Shown here: positions 15,053 through 23,899 of the stretch, one piece after another | How the letters are laid out: each line of letters begins with the position of its first letter | How positions within the stretch are numbered: position 1 is the stretch's first letter | DNA from: Paenibacillus helianthi | Lineage (GTDB): Bacteria; Bacillota; Bacilli; Paenibacillales; Paenibacillaceae | Reading direction: 5' to 3' | Assembly (NCBI RefSeq): GCF_001909055.1 | Contig: NZ_LVWI01000030.1 | Span: 1 to 64,000, forward strand | DNA length: 64,000 bases | Position numbers and translations under genes: made by a program | The notes under the pieces: model-generated | Seen by the model: the letters and a program-made list of their open reading frames with translations, nothing else | The model's database searches: none | Told to the model about the DNA's origin: nothing

Positions 15053-15616
15053 ATGTCTCAATTTCCTATATTAGAAACAGAAAGATTAATACTCCGACAA
15101 CTTAAACAAGACGATGCCAGGGAAGTTTTTCAATATTTCTCTTTGGATGAAGTTACGAAGTTTTATGATTTGGAGAGTTTTACTACTATCAATCAAGCAG
15201 AAGCATTAATTGGGCGCTGGAATCAAAAATTCGAAGAAAATCAAGGCTTTCGCTGGGGAATAACTTTGAAGTCAGATCACAGAGTCATTGGAACCTGTGG
15301 ATTTCATGGTTGGATGAAAAAACATTCTAAAGCTGAAATTGGATATGAACTCACTCCAGAATATTGGCGCAAAGGTATTATGACCGAGGCGAATCAAAAG
15401 ATCATTGAATTCGGATTTAACGAACTTAGATTGAACAGAATCGAAGCATTTGTAGAGCCGGAGAATTTGAGTTCAAGGAAGGTGCTTGAGAAAAAGGGGT
15501 TTTGTGAAGAAGGGGTATTGAAGGAACATTATTTTTGGGGGAACCGGTTTGTGGATGTTGTGATATATGCCTTGCTTAAGAAAGACTATCTGAATGACAT
15601 ATGTAATCTGGGCTAG
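15053..15616 (+). CDS. GNAT N-acetyltransferase, RimJ/RimL type
   Basis: 187 residues. Typical RimJ/RimL start ILETERLILRQLKQDDAREV, then a central motif A region IGYELTPEYWRKGIMTEA that binds acetyl-CoA, and the C-terminal EPENLSSRKVLEKKGF. Such enzymes acetylate protein N-termini, small amines or antibiotics; the acceptor cannot be told. The ribosome site GAAGGGAG precedes the ATG. Hairpin element H4 follows. Confidence 0.88.
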   Translation: MSQFPILETERLILRQLKQDDAREVFQYFSLDEVTKFYDLESFTTINQAEALIGRWNQKFEENQGFRWGITLKSDHRVIGTCGFHGWMKKHSKAEIGYELTPEYWRKGIMTEANQKIIEFGFNELRLNRIEAFVEPENLSSRKVLEKKGFCEEGVLKEHYFWGNRFVDVVIYALLKKDYLNDICNLG

Positions 15617-15763
15617 GACAATAGCCTTGTGGCACTGGATCGCCCGGAGATAAGAAGCCAAGAGGTAGAATCAGACGATTACCCCTGAAGGCCTAAGTCT
15701 TCCCCCGTTCGCTGCGCTCACTTAAAGTTCTCGGGTTCGTGAATGAAAGAACGTTAGATGAAA
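15617..15763 (+). repeat. Hairpin element H4
   Basis: Follows the GNAT gene and ends in GGGTTCGTGAATGAAAGAAC then GTTAGAT (15753-15759). GTTAGAT fits the integron attC core GTTRRRY exactly. The 5' partner of the core is not obvious in this copy. Confidence 0.6.
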
Positions 15764-15843
15764 TTTCTAATAAGCAAAGTTAATAAACCACGGAAAGATA
15801 TTGTAGAAAACCAAAAGTGTAAGAAAGGTTATATTTAGAGGTG

Positions 15844-15886
15844 CTGTCCCAAAGCCATTTCATGGCATATGGGAAAGCCCTTTTTT
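15844..15886 (+). terminator. Hairpin with T run
   Basis: CTGTCCC...GCCAT-TTC-ATGGC...GGGAAAG folds into a two-part stem followed by CCCTTTTTT. GCTGTCCCAAAG at its start also resembles the ends of some insertion sequences, so it may be an IS remnant that serves as a terminator. The rest of 15887-16078 is AT-rich and presumably holds the promoter of the ABC exporter genes. Confidence 0.6.
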
Positions 15887-16078
15887 ATTTTGTCTGCTAA
15901 AGGTTTCTGTTCATTGAATTACCATTAAATAATCTTATGAGTCCTAATAAATTTATATAGTTTCCAAATAATAACATTGTTAGAATATATACAAGAAATA
16001 TTTATATTACATAACTTTGTGTAAAGGTGGAGTATAAATAAAGATTTTTGTTAATTAGTGAATAAGAGGAGCGTGACA

Positions 16079-17899
16079 ATGCTCAAAACAAGTTTCCAAT
16101 CTTCCACTGGTTCCAGCATACGATATGTCCTTTCAACAGCGTGGATTCATAGTAAGCTTTCGGTTAACTATTATTCGATAGTCACTCTGCTTACTGCTCT
16201 TCAGCCCTTTATTCTGCTATTGTTTCCTAAACTCATTCTCGATGAATTAATGGGACAGCAAAGACCCCTTCGTTTTATATTACTAATTGCACTCATGTTT
16301 GTTTTATCAAGTACCATTGGTTTTTTAACTGCCTATCTGCAAAATATAGGTCAAACCCAGCTGATGAAAGTTGTATTTAGACAGTTGCATGCCCATACCG
16401 CGCAAAATCTGAATGCGGATTTCAAAAATACGGAAGATCCGGTATTCCTCAATCAAATGGAACAGGCTAAGAGATCTCTGCAAAGTGTAGAGAATGGTTT
16501 TCAGGGTTTATTCCATACGTTATTTTCGTTACTGGGGGGGATTATTGCTCTTTCTGGATACTTCACAGTAATTTCCAGGCTAGGGATGTGGATTATTCTC
16601 TTTTTAATCGGATCGGTTGCAGGTTCATATTTTTTTTCACTACGGGCAAAGAAATATGAATATGAGCAAGAACGACAATCAGTGCTGGACCGTGAAAAAC
16701 GTTATTATTCGGATGTGATGCAGGACTTTGCTTACGGGAAGGAGATTCGAATCTATTCGTTTAACGAGCACTTTGTTTCTCTATTCCAGGCAGTTACCGA
16801 TAAGAGAAGGACACTTCAGTACAACATAAGCAAGCGTTATTTTCAGAGTGATGTATTGGACGTCATCATTCGTTTCGCCAGGGAGGGAAGTGTATACAGT
16901 TATTTAGCCTACCTATATGTCCATCACAGGATAACGGTAGGTGATTTTGCTATGTACACCGGAGCTGTAGCGGGTTTCTCATCTGTTCTCCGGGGAACGA
17001 TAAAAGATATTGCCCATTTGCGGACACAGAATCTGTACATACAGGAACTGCGCAGTTTTCTTGAACCTACTAAGAGAGAGGAGAAAGGGGACAGGCTGCC
17101 GATTCCGTCAGGACCCTACACCATAGAATTTAAAAATGTTTCCTTCGGTTATCCTAACAGCGGCCGGCTAGTATTCGAAAATTTATCATTTATAATCCCT
17201 GCTCACCAGAGGCTTGCCATTGTAGGTCATAATGGAGCAGGGAAAACAACATTAATCAAGCTGCTCTGCAGATTGTACGAACCGGACAGCGGAGAGATTA
17301 CACTGAATGGAATCAATATTCAGCGCTTCTCTCAAAGTGCGTACTGGGATTTATGGTCTACTGTATTTCAAGAAATTCGAGTGCTGGCCTTTACAGTAGC
17401 TGAGAATGTCTCTCTTCAGGAGAACGGGGAATTCAATGCTGGAAAGGTTCACAATTGCCTAGAAATGGCGGGTTTAGGCCCGAAAATCTCAACACTTAAA
17501 TACGGCATTAACACTCATTTGCAGAAATTTTTGGATGATGAAGGGGTTGAATGGTCTGGCGGAGAGAATCAGAGAATGATGTTAGCCCGTGCTTTATATA
17601 AAAATGGAGATCTTATTGTATTAGATGAACCCACCGCAGCGGTTGATCCTCTAGCAGAGTTCAGTTTATATAAGAGTTTTGATGAAATGATTGGAGATCG
17701 CACGGCCTTATATATTTCACATCGTTTGTCCAGTACCCGATTCTGTGATCAGATTCTATTGATGGAACGGGGTGAAACTGCGGAGCGGGGCACACATAAA
17801 GAATTGCTAGAGCGGAATGGAAAGTATGCGCAAATGTTTCAGGTTCAAGCACAATATTACAAAGGGAGTGAAAATAAAGAATATGAACCCATTCCCTGA
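16079..17899 (+). CDS. ABC exporter half-transporter (membrane plus ATPase), first of a pair
   Basis: 606 residues. An N-terminal six-helix type I exporter membrane domain (to about residue 310) is followed by an ATPase domain with Walker A GHNGAGKTT, signature WSGGENQR, Walker B and D-loop VLDEPTAAVDP and a switch histidine in ISHR. ATG 16079 is preferred to GTG 16058 because AGAGGAG lies before it. The stop overlaps the start of the next, similar gene by 17 bases, so the two probably form a heterodimer. Such pairs export peptides, lipids or drugs; no precursor peptide or immunity gene is visible beside it, so the substrate is unknown. Confidence 0.88.
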   Translation: MLKTSFQSSTGSSIRYVLSTAWIHSKLSVNYYSIVTLLTALQPFILLLFPKLILDELMGQQRPLRFILLIALMFVLSSTIGFLTAYLQNIGQTQLMKVVFRQLHAHTAQNLNADFKNTEDPVFLNQMEQAKRSLQSVENGFQGLFHTLFSLLGGIIALSGYFTVISRLGMWIILFLIGSVAGSYFFSLRAKKYEYEQERQSVLDREKRYYSDVMQDFAYGKEIRIYSFNEHFVSLFQAVTDKRRTLQYNISKRYFQSDVLDVIIRFAREGSVYSYLAYLYVHHRITVGDFAMYTGAVAGFSSVLRGTIKDIAHLRTQNLYIQELRSFLEPTKREEKGDRLPIPSGPYTIEFKNVSFGYPNSGRLVFENLSFIIPAHQRLAIVGHNGAGKTTLIKLLCRLYEPDSGEITLNGINIQRFSQSAYWDLWSTVFQEIRVLAFTVAENVSLQENGEFNAGKVHNCLEMAGLGPKISTLKYGINTHLQKFLDDEGVEWSGGENQRMMLARALYKNGDLIVLDEPTAAVDPLAEFSLYKSFDEMIGDRTALYISHRLSSTRFCDQILLMERGETAERGTHKELLERNGKYAQMFQVQAQYYKGSENKEYEPIP

Positions 17900-19667
17900 A
17901 CTGAAGAAGGATTCGCAAGTCGTCGTTTATTTTTGGAAGCTGGTTAATTCCTACTCTAAGACGTATATCCCTCTGATGTTATTGGTTGCATTGTGTAGTG
18001 CATTTCTTCCCTTTATCAATATTATTGCACCCAAGTATATCATTGACGAACTTATGGGGGAAGCGCGGGAAACGCAATTACTTCTATGGATTAGTATTCT
18101 GGCCGTAGGTAATGCCATTTTTGGGTTACTCCAGAGTTATTTGGATCAAAAAATGGAACAGGCCAATCTGCAAGTAATGGATGGCTTGGAGCTTCATGTC
18201 GGCAAACATATTATGAATCTCGATTTTGAAAGATTAGAGAATGCTAAGGTTCTAGATTTGAAGGAGCAGGCATTATCACCGATTCAGCAGCAGGATGTTA
18301 TACGCAAAATGATGACCAGCATGAGAATGCTTCTTCAAACGTCTCTATCCCTTATGGCATTGACCGCTCTGATCTCCACAGTAAATGTAGGAACTATTTT
18401 ATTGATTCTTGGGATGATTTTGCTGAATACCTATATTTTCAAGAAATCACAGCAGACCCAGTTCAAATTCTACAAAATACTGGCCCCGCTAAATCGTAAA
18501 TTTGGTTATTACTCCAGGCTGGCAACCGATTTTTCCATGGCCAAGGATGTTCGTCTGTATGGAATGGCACCTATTATATTGAAAAAGGTAGATGCATATC
18601 ACAAGGATACGATCCGGGGATTTGGAGAATTATACGGACAGGTTGGGCGTTACAAGGGGTTAACGAGTATTAATCTTCAACTGCAAATGGTGGTGATCTA
18701 TTGCTACATGATTGTTAAGGTAGTGAGTGGAAGGATTCAAATCGGTGATTTCATAATGTATATTGCAGCTGCCAACAGCTTTTCCGCACAAGTATCTGTG
18801 GTGTTCAATGCCTATGTTGAGCTTCGACAAATGTGCAGGTATCTTGAGGTTTTCAGAGAATTTGAGAGTCTTCCTGCAACCATGAGAAGTGGAGAACGAA
18901 TGATTGGGAAGTTGACAGAAGCTGAGATAGAGTTCAGAGGTGTTTATTTTAAATATGCAGGGAGTGAGGTCTATTCCTTGAAAAATGTGTCTCTTACGAT
19001 AAAAAGTGGTGAGAATCTGGCAGTCGTCGGACAAAATGGTGCAGGGAAATCGACTTTTATTAAATTACTCTGCCGATTGTATGAACCCGAACAGGGTGAG
19101 ATTTTGCTTAATGGATATCCCATTCAACAATACCAATACAAAGATTATATGAAGACCCTGGGTGTAGTCTTTCAGGATTATAAGTTATTTTCTTTCTCAA
19201 TAAAAGATAATTTGAGCTTGAAGTTTACTTTAGATGCAGAAGAAGAAATGCTATCGATGATGAAGCAAGTCGGGCTTGAAGAAAAAATCGGTGGTTTAGA
19301 AAAGGGGCTAGACACACAGGTATTTAAAACATTCGATTCGGAGGGGACGGGTTTTTCAGGGGGAGAAGGTCAAAAAATGGCAATGGCCAGGGCTTTGCTT
19401 AAAAAATCCCCTATTCTAATCTTGGATGAGCCCACGGCTGCCCTTGATCCATATGCAGAATACAAAATCTATTCTAATTTTAACCGCATGACAGAAAAGC
19501 ATACCGTTATTTATATTTCTCATCGTTTATCTTCCTGTAAGTTCTGTGATAGGGTCGCCTTTTTTAAAGAAGGTGAGTTAGTGGAGTACGGGCATCATGA
19601 CCAGCTCGTGAAGAATGGACAGGATTATAGTTCGATGTGGGAGGCACAGGCACAATATTATGATTAG
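17883..19667 (+). CDS. ABC exporter half-transporter, second of a pair
   Basis: 594 residues from ATG 17883 with the same layout as its upstream neighbour: membrane domain, then ATPase with Walker A GQNGAGKSTF, signature FSGGEGQKMAMARALL and LDEPTAALDP. Both signature motifs keep SGGE rather than the usual SGGQ, a variant I associate with exporters near peptide natural-product genes, though that is only suggestive. Translation is probably coupled to the upstream gene through the overlap. The final residues MWEAQAQYYD closely match the end of the first protein (MFQVQAQYYK), showing the two arose by duplication. Confidence 0.87.
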   Translation: MNPFPELKKDSQVVVYFWKLVNSYSKTYIPLMLLVALCSAFLPFINIIAPKYIIDELMGEARETQLLLWISILAVGNAIFGLLQSYLDQKMEQANLQVMDGLELHVGKHIMNLDFERLENAKVLDLKEQALSPIQQQDVIRKMMTSMRMLLQTSLSLMALTALISTVNVGTILLILGMILLNTYIFKKSQQTQFKFYKILAPLNRKFGYYSRLATDFSMAKDVRLYGMAPIILKKVDAYHKDTIRGFGELYGQVGRYKGLTSINLQLQMVVIYCYMIVKVVSGRIQIGDFIMYIAAANSFSAQVSVVFNAYVELRQMCRYLEVFREFESLPATMRSGERMIGKLTEAEIEFRGVYFKYAGSEVYSLKNVSLTIKSGENLAVVGQNGAGKSTFIKLLCRLYEPEQGEILLNGYPIQQYQYKDYMKTLGVVFQDYKLFSFSIKDNLSLKFTLDAEEEMLSMMKQVGLEEKIGGLEKGLDTQVFKTFDSEGTGFSGGEGQKMAMARALLKKSPILILDEPTAALDPYAEYKIYSNFNRMTEKHTVIYISHRLSSCKFCDRVAFFKEGELVEYGHHDQLVKNGQDYSSMWEAQAQYYD

Positions 19668-19744
19668 TAGGTAGTTATATGAAAACGTGACACTTTTGAT
19701 CGCAGTAGCTCCTCAGTCAGGACTATTATAAAAATGCAGAGTTC

Positions 19745-19765
19745 AGATAACATTGTATTCACGAA
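19745..19765 (-). repeat. Inverted copy of the H-element tail
   Basis: AGATAACATTGTATTCACGA is the reverse complement of the tail TTCGTGAATACAGAACGTTA with small changes. It lies just before a GNAT gene rather than after one, so this unit has the element in the opposite orientation or is a relic. Confidence 0.55.
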
Positions 19766-19786
19766 GCGTGCCAAAGGAGAAAATTC

Positions 19787-20245
19787 ATGGAAATTAAGAT
19801 CCGACCACTAAATTCAAACGAAGAAATCCCCTTTGATCTATTACTTCTTGCTGATCCGTCGAAGGAAATCGTTAAGGAATATTTGGGAAGAGGACAATGC
19901 TTAGTAGCTCTAATAAACGAAGAAATAATTGGAGTTTTGGTTTTGATTAGGACTCGACCTGAAACCATAGAAATTGTAAATATCGCGGTACAGGAAGACT
20001 ATCAGGGGATAGGAATAGGAAAGAAATTAATTGTATATTCGATAGATAAGGCGAGAGAAGAAAAGGCTAAAACCATTGAAATCGGAACCGGAAACTCCAG
20101 TGTACATCAGCTCATGCTATATCAAAGATGTGGTTTTCGAATAACAGGAATAGACCGGGATTTCTTTGTAAGGCATTATAAGGAAGAGATTTATGAAAAC
20201 GGAATACAATGTAGGGATATGATTCGATTAAGTCTTGATCTGTAA
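19787..20245 (+). CDS. GNAT N-acetyltransferase
   Basis: 152 residues with a GNAT fold. The acetyl-CoA motif reads VQEDYQGIGIGKKLIVYSID, and a later beta strand and loop LYQRCGFRITGIDRDFF match small YvbK-like acetyltransferases. Ribosome site AAAGGAG precedes the ATG. The acceptor substrate is unknown. A terminator hairpin follows, so this is a monocistronic unit. Confidence 0.88.
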   Translation: MEIKIRPLNSNEEIPFDLLLLADPSKEIVKEYLGRGQCLVALINEEIIGVLVLIRTRPETIEIVNIAVQEDYQGIGIGKKLIVYSIDKAREEKAKTIEIGTGNSSVHQLMLYQRCGFRITGIDRDFFVRHYKEEIYENGIQCRDMIRLSLDL

Positions 20246-20272
20246 TGCGAAATCAACCTAAACAAAAAAATA

Positions 20273-20303
20273 AAACCCTAAGATCATTAGAATCTTAGGG
20301 TTT
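20273..20303 (+). terminator. Perfect 12-bp terminator hairpin
   Basis: AAACCCTAAGAT pairs perfectly with ATCTTAGGGTTT around a seven-base loop. The T run is weak on the plus strand, while an A-rich stretch on the 5' side would serve the minus strand. Confidence 0.75.
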
Positions 20304-20425
20304 GTATGACTATTTTTTTCAAGACCTTATTCAACATCATAACAGAATGGTTATTATAAGTCTATATTTTTTTCCGGGATTCATGTACCATCGTCTCATA
20401 AACGGACGAATGGAGATGGCCCGAA

Positions 20426-21193
20426 ATGCTTAAAGAAATATGTGTTAGTTGTGCAATGACATATGAATATCCCCCTGACGGAGGAACATTACCAATTATC
20501 GATCCGTATGATGGATGTACTATCGGGTGCCCTTATTGTTTCCAGCTAGAAGATGAAAACTGGAATAAAAACTTGAATGTTAAACTCAATATTGCGGATA
20601 TTTTATATGAAGAATTCATTCACTGGAATCAAGAAGATATCGTATATTTGGGAAGTAAGTGTGATCCTTATATGGAAATTGAACGGAAATATCAGTTAAC
20701 CAGGAAATGCCTAATCGAATTAAGTAAGTTAAACGTGAAGTGTATGGTCACAACTAAAGCCGGGTCAAAACTAATTTATAGAGATCTCGATGTGGTTAAA
20801 CCTATGGGAGACAAATTCACTCTGCTGTTAGGTTTATCTAACCTGGAACAGTTGAAGAAGGTTGATGATTATACACTGATGAGCAATATACAGACAGCCA
20901 ATGAGCTACATAGAATGGGGATTAAGGTTTGGGTATTTATCACTCCGATTTTACCCGGAATAACAGATGTGGATTTAATGATTCATGCTCTGGATAAGGA
21001 CATACCCGTATTTTTAGATAAAGTTAGAATAGGAAAAAACACAGGGCCTACTTTGGAAAAGTTTATTGGACGTAACTATCCTCAATTAGCTGGCACTTAT
21101 AAAGAAATCATAAATAATAATGTAGATGTTTACTATGATGGGATAAGAGAAAAGTGGTGCGGAGATCAACGGGTAAAGTTTGTTTTTGAATAA
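20426..21193 (+). CDS. Radical SAM protein, SplB-like
   Basis: 255 residues. The 4Fe-4S/SAM motif CxxxCxxC is present as DGCTIGCPYCFQ near residue 30, followed by a half-barrel with KCDPYMEIERKYQLTRK and ITPILPGITD, a pattern of the SplB-like branch of small radical SAM proteins. Its reaction is unknown. The ribosome site TGGAGATGG precedes the ATG. It is followed at close distance by a P-loop protein and a CHAP protein, and the three could form an operon. Confidence 0.85.
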   Translation: MLKEICVSCAMTYEYPPDGGTLPIIDPYDGCTIGCPYCFQLEDENWNKNLNVKLNIADILYEEFIHWNQEDIVYLGSKCDPYMEIERKYQLTRKCLIELSKLNVKCMVTTKAGSKLIYRDLDVVKPMGDKFTLLLGLSNLEQLKKVDDYTLMSNIQTANELHRMGIKVWVFITPILPGITDVDLMIHALDKDIPVFLDKVRIGKNTGPTLEKFIGRNYPQLAGTYKEIINNNVDVYYDGIREKWCGDQRVKFVFE

Positions 21194-21243
21194 TCTGCGA
21201 ACCTAACTTCTTCGCGGCCTCAGATGAATTGGAGGGAGTATTC

Positions 21244-21807
21244 TTGAAGCGACTCGCTATTATTACGGTAGGTAAAACGCACAGTGGAAAAACTACATTT
21301 GCTAAAGAACTAGAACAACAATTGAATAACTCAATCGTGATTGATCAAGATACCCATGCTGAATTCATCAATACCTACTATAAATCACTACGTCCAACAC
21401 AGGGACCAAACACAATAAAATATGCGATAACGAATACAATTGTAGATTATGCTGTAGAGATGACGGAGCTTCACCTCATCCTTAGTAATTCAAACCGAAA
21501 TACGATAGGTCGTTCCAAACTACTAACTTATTTTCATGATAAAGGATTTGAAACCGTACTGGTCTATTTCGATTTCCCTGATTTCATTCTGGAGGAACGT
21601 ATCCATAAGAGTACTCGTAGTAAAGCGATATTTCGAACGGCCTCCAATTTTGTAGAAGTGCTAAACAGACAAAATGCAGAATCAAAACAAGACAATATTT
21701 CTAACCCCACAGAGGGAGAAGTAGATTATTTTTTTGTTATTAAAGATTCAACAGAAGTTCATTCAGTCATTGAAAAATTAGTGGCCTTATATACAAACGG
21801 AGGGTGA
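21244..21807 (+). CDS. P-loop NTPase / zeta-toxin-like or nucleotide kinase-like protein
   Basis: 187 residues from a TTG start chosen because GGAGGGAG lies five bases before it. Walker A GKTHSGKTT occurs near the N-terminus, and a LYTNGG end closes the protein. A central LVYFDFPDFILEERI resembles the lid region of small-molecule kinases (AAA_33 type). Likely phosphoryl transfer to a small molecule; the acceptor is unknown. Four bases separate it from the next gene. Confidence 0.75.
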   Translation: MKRLAIITVGKTHSGKTTFAKELEQQLNNSIVIDQDTHAEFINTYYKSLRPTQGPNTIKYAITNTIVDYAVEMTELHLILSNSNRNTIGRSKLLTYFHDKGFETVLVYFDFPDFILEERIHKSTRSKAIFRTASNFVEVLNRQNAESKQDNISNPTEGEVDYFFVIKDSTEVHSVIEKLVALYTNGG

Positions 21808-21811
21808 AACC

Positions 21812-22309
21812 ATGAGCAGAAGAGAGACTCTGGCTGAAATAGCTGAAGAATTAGCTGCAAGACCGTTGATCGGAAATGAAGATAAATACGGTCCGGATTT
21901 GGAACCCATTCTTAGGTATTTTCCAAGAGATAATCCAAATATTGGTTTCGATTGGTGCGCTGCATTTGTATATCATTGTTGTACGGAGGCAGGATTGAAG
22001 TTACCTGTACGATATCCAGAGCCGGTTTCACGTAATTTTGCATGGGTAGAAGCTTGGTTAGAATGGGGACAGTTAAATGGCTTTTATTATCCTATAAGTG
22101 ATCCATCGTTCATCCCAGATCAAGGGGATCTTATCGTATTTGATAATATTGTGGGGAATGGACCGAATGATCATATCGGAGTGGTATTAAGAGTAGAACA
22201 GGATAAAATAATAACAGCAGAAGGGAATTATAATAATAGATCAGGCATATTTCAAAGGACCCGGGAACAAATAAACGGATATATAAGAATCAGCGATACG
22301 TATGAATAG
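21812..22309 (+). CDS. CHAP-domain amidase/peptidase-like protein
   Basis: 165 residues. The cysteine of DWCAAFVYHCC, the histidine of NDHIGVV and the asparagine of EGNYNN form the CHAP-type catalytic set used to cleave peptidoglycan amide bonds. No signal peptide is present, which is unusual for a wall hydrolase and suggests either an intracellular role or release by lysis. Ribosome site GGAGGG, tight spacing to the upstream P-loop gene. Confidence 0.78.
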   Translation: MSRRETLAEIAEELAARPLIGNEDKYGPDLEPILRYFPRDNPNIGFDWCAAFVYHCCTEAGLKLPVRYPEPVSRNFAWVEAWLEWGQLNGFYYPISDPSFIPDQGDLIVFDNIVGNGPNDHIGVVLRVEQDKIITAEGNYNNRSGIFQRTREQINGYIRISDTYE

Positions 22310-22538
22310 ATTCTGAGAAAAGCGAAGCCACTTGGTGCTTGGGTTCTAAGAGTGATGGATATTACTTAGCGACAGAAGGGATATTTGGGAATATGGATTT
22401 TATCAGAGTGAAGCAATCCAGCATCTTTTAAAATATAATGAATATGTAAGGTAGAGCCCTTAAGCCCCTTGAACGTCAGGAATACGGAAACGTTATATAA
22501 AACTCCCAGAAGATATTGAAAACATAAGACGGTGGTGG
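22310..22538 (+). other. Short region with decayed coding look and an H-element tail
   Basis: No intact gene. In one frame near 22345-22425 the reading SDGYYLATEGIFGNMDFIRV resembles protein, then stops, so it may be the remnant of a lost gene. At 22475-22502 the motif GTCAGGAATACGGAAACGTT followed by AT is a diverged H-element tail. Confidence 0.4.
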
Positions 22539-22961
22539 ATGTACATGTTTCTTAATATCACGCACTTTTTATTCAAAAAAAGACGATACAAAACACTTTA
22601 TTCATTTCTGGAACCTATTTATCAAATATTTCAAAGAGATTATGAATGGCTCCATAAGATTGAAGAGAATGTAAGGAACATGACGGATATCAATGAACTT
22701 GATCAAAGGACATTTGAAATAATACGTGAATATTTATTTACTCAAATCTCAGATTTGGAAACCTATATCGCACAAGTAAAACGAACCAAAATAAATGAAT
22801 ACCATTTGGACTATTATCGTCAATCTCTTGATTTACTAATTAAATACAAAAACAATATTAATGATTTAGAAAAGGCAGAATTACCCAACTTATTATATTT
22901 TTATAGTGATGTAAGGTCGGCATCTAATGGATATGTAAATACGAAACAGGAGGAAACTTGA
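22539..22961 (+). CDS. Hypothetical protein
   Basis: 140 residues, helix-rich, with many Tyr, Ile, Lys and Glu residues and a likely coiled-coil section (QISDLETYIAQVKRTKINEY). No signal peptide, although the first 13 residues are hydrophobic. ATG 22539 or 22545 could start. The stop shares a base with the start of the next gene (TGATG), and that gene overlaps a third, so three genes are translationally coupled. Function unknown. Confidence 0.65.
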   Translation: MYMFLNITHFLFKKRRYKTLYSFLEPIYQIFQRDYEWLHKIEENVRNMTDINELDQRTFEIIREYLFTQISDLETYIAQVKRTKINEYHLDYYRQSLDLLIKYKNNINDLEKAELPNLLYFYSDVRSASNGYVNTKQEET

Positions 22962-23899
22962 TGAGGAAAACATTAGTTTTGGTCCTGTTTTTTTGTGTAT
23001 TTACAGCCTGTAGCAGTAACGATAGTTTCATTGATAATACAAACAGAACTAGTCATGTAAACAGAAGTGATAAATCACAAGAAAATGAAATCATCTTTTC
23101 TGAAAATAAACCTGATAATACAATGCAAAAAATAAATAAATTAATTAATGATTATCAAATTAATCTTGTTGAATCAATAAATAATAATACATTTTCAATT
23201 GTTGAACCCAATCTTTTAACAAATAGTAATTTGTATGTGTCACAAAAGAAGCTCATAAATAACTTATTTAATAGAAAAATCACTGAGAAATTTATAAGTT
23301 CATATATTTATAGGGCTTATTATACGGATGTGAATAAATATGATGTTGAAGCTACTGAAAATATTGCGATTAATTATCCCCAGAAGCAAGGAACATCAAA
23401 GGAATTTCATTGGATTTATTCGGTTGAGAAGGTTGGAGAGACGTATTTCTTAAGTGATATTAGAGAATGGCCAAATTTCAAGCAAGATATTGAGCAGCGT
23501 ATGGGGGCAGTGAAAACCGATGGTTTTTATGCAGATGAGCTCCTTGGATTTTACCCAAAAGTACTTGAAGATTGTTTGAATACTTTAGATATCACTGAAA
23601 TAAAGCGGATCTCTGCCAATGATAGTGTATTAAAAAACATAAAGAGTCTAATGACCAGTCTTTTACATAAGGGTTCTAATTTTTCTGTCCAAATGACAAT
23701 ATTAGATTATGGAGAATTGAACTATATTTATAATGTGGAATTCACAATATCTTATACAAACATGAAAGATAGGAAAGAAATTTTTACAGGCAATTATCAA
23801 ATTGAGCTAGATGAGATTAGAGATGAAGTGACTTATGACGGCTATGCAGTTATTAAGAATATAAAAGAGTTAACTGATTACAAAAGGGGAAAAAGATGA
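22961..23899 (+). CDS. Lipoprotein with TcaA/YvbJ-like repeat domain
   Basis: 312 residues with lipobox FTAC (Cys17), anchored outside the membrane. After an Asn/Ser-rich linker, a segment VESINNNTFSIVEPNLLTNS resembles the NTF2-like C-terminal domain of YvbJ/TcaA-type membrane proteins; the second half is beta-rich. ATG 22961 with AGGAGG upstream is preferred to the TTG just before it. Middle gene of a three-gene coupled unit. Function unknown. Confidence 0.72.
   Translation: MRKTLVLVLFFCVFTACSSNDSFIDNTNRTSHVNRSDKSQENEIIFSENKPDNTMQKINKLINDYQINLVESINNNTFSIVEPNLLTNSNLYVSQKKLINNLFNRKITEKFISSYIYRAYYTDVNKYDVEATENIAINYPQKQGTSKEFHWIYSVEKVGETYFLSDIREWPNFKQDIEQRMGAVKTDGFYADELLGFYPKVLEDCLNTLDITEIKRISANDSVLKNIKSLMTSLLHKGSNFSVQMTILDYGELNYIYNVEFTISYTNMKDRKEIFTGNYQIELDEIRDEVTYDGYAVIKNIKELTDYKRGKR

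Noticed and set aside
20426..21193. RiPP-maturing radical SAM enzyme
   Set aside because: It has the SplB-like short form without SPASM cysteines, and no precursor peptide gene is nearby.
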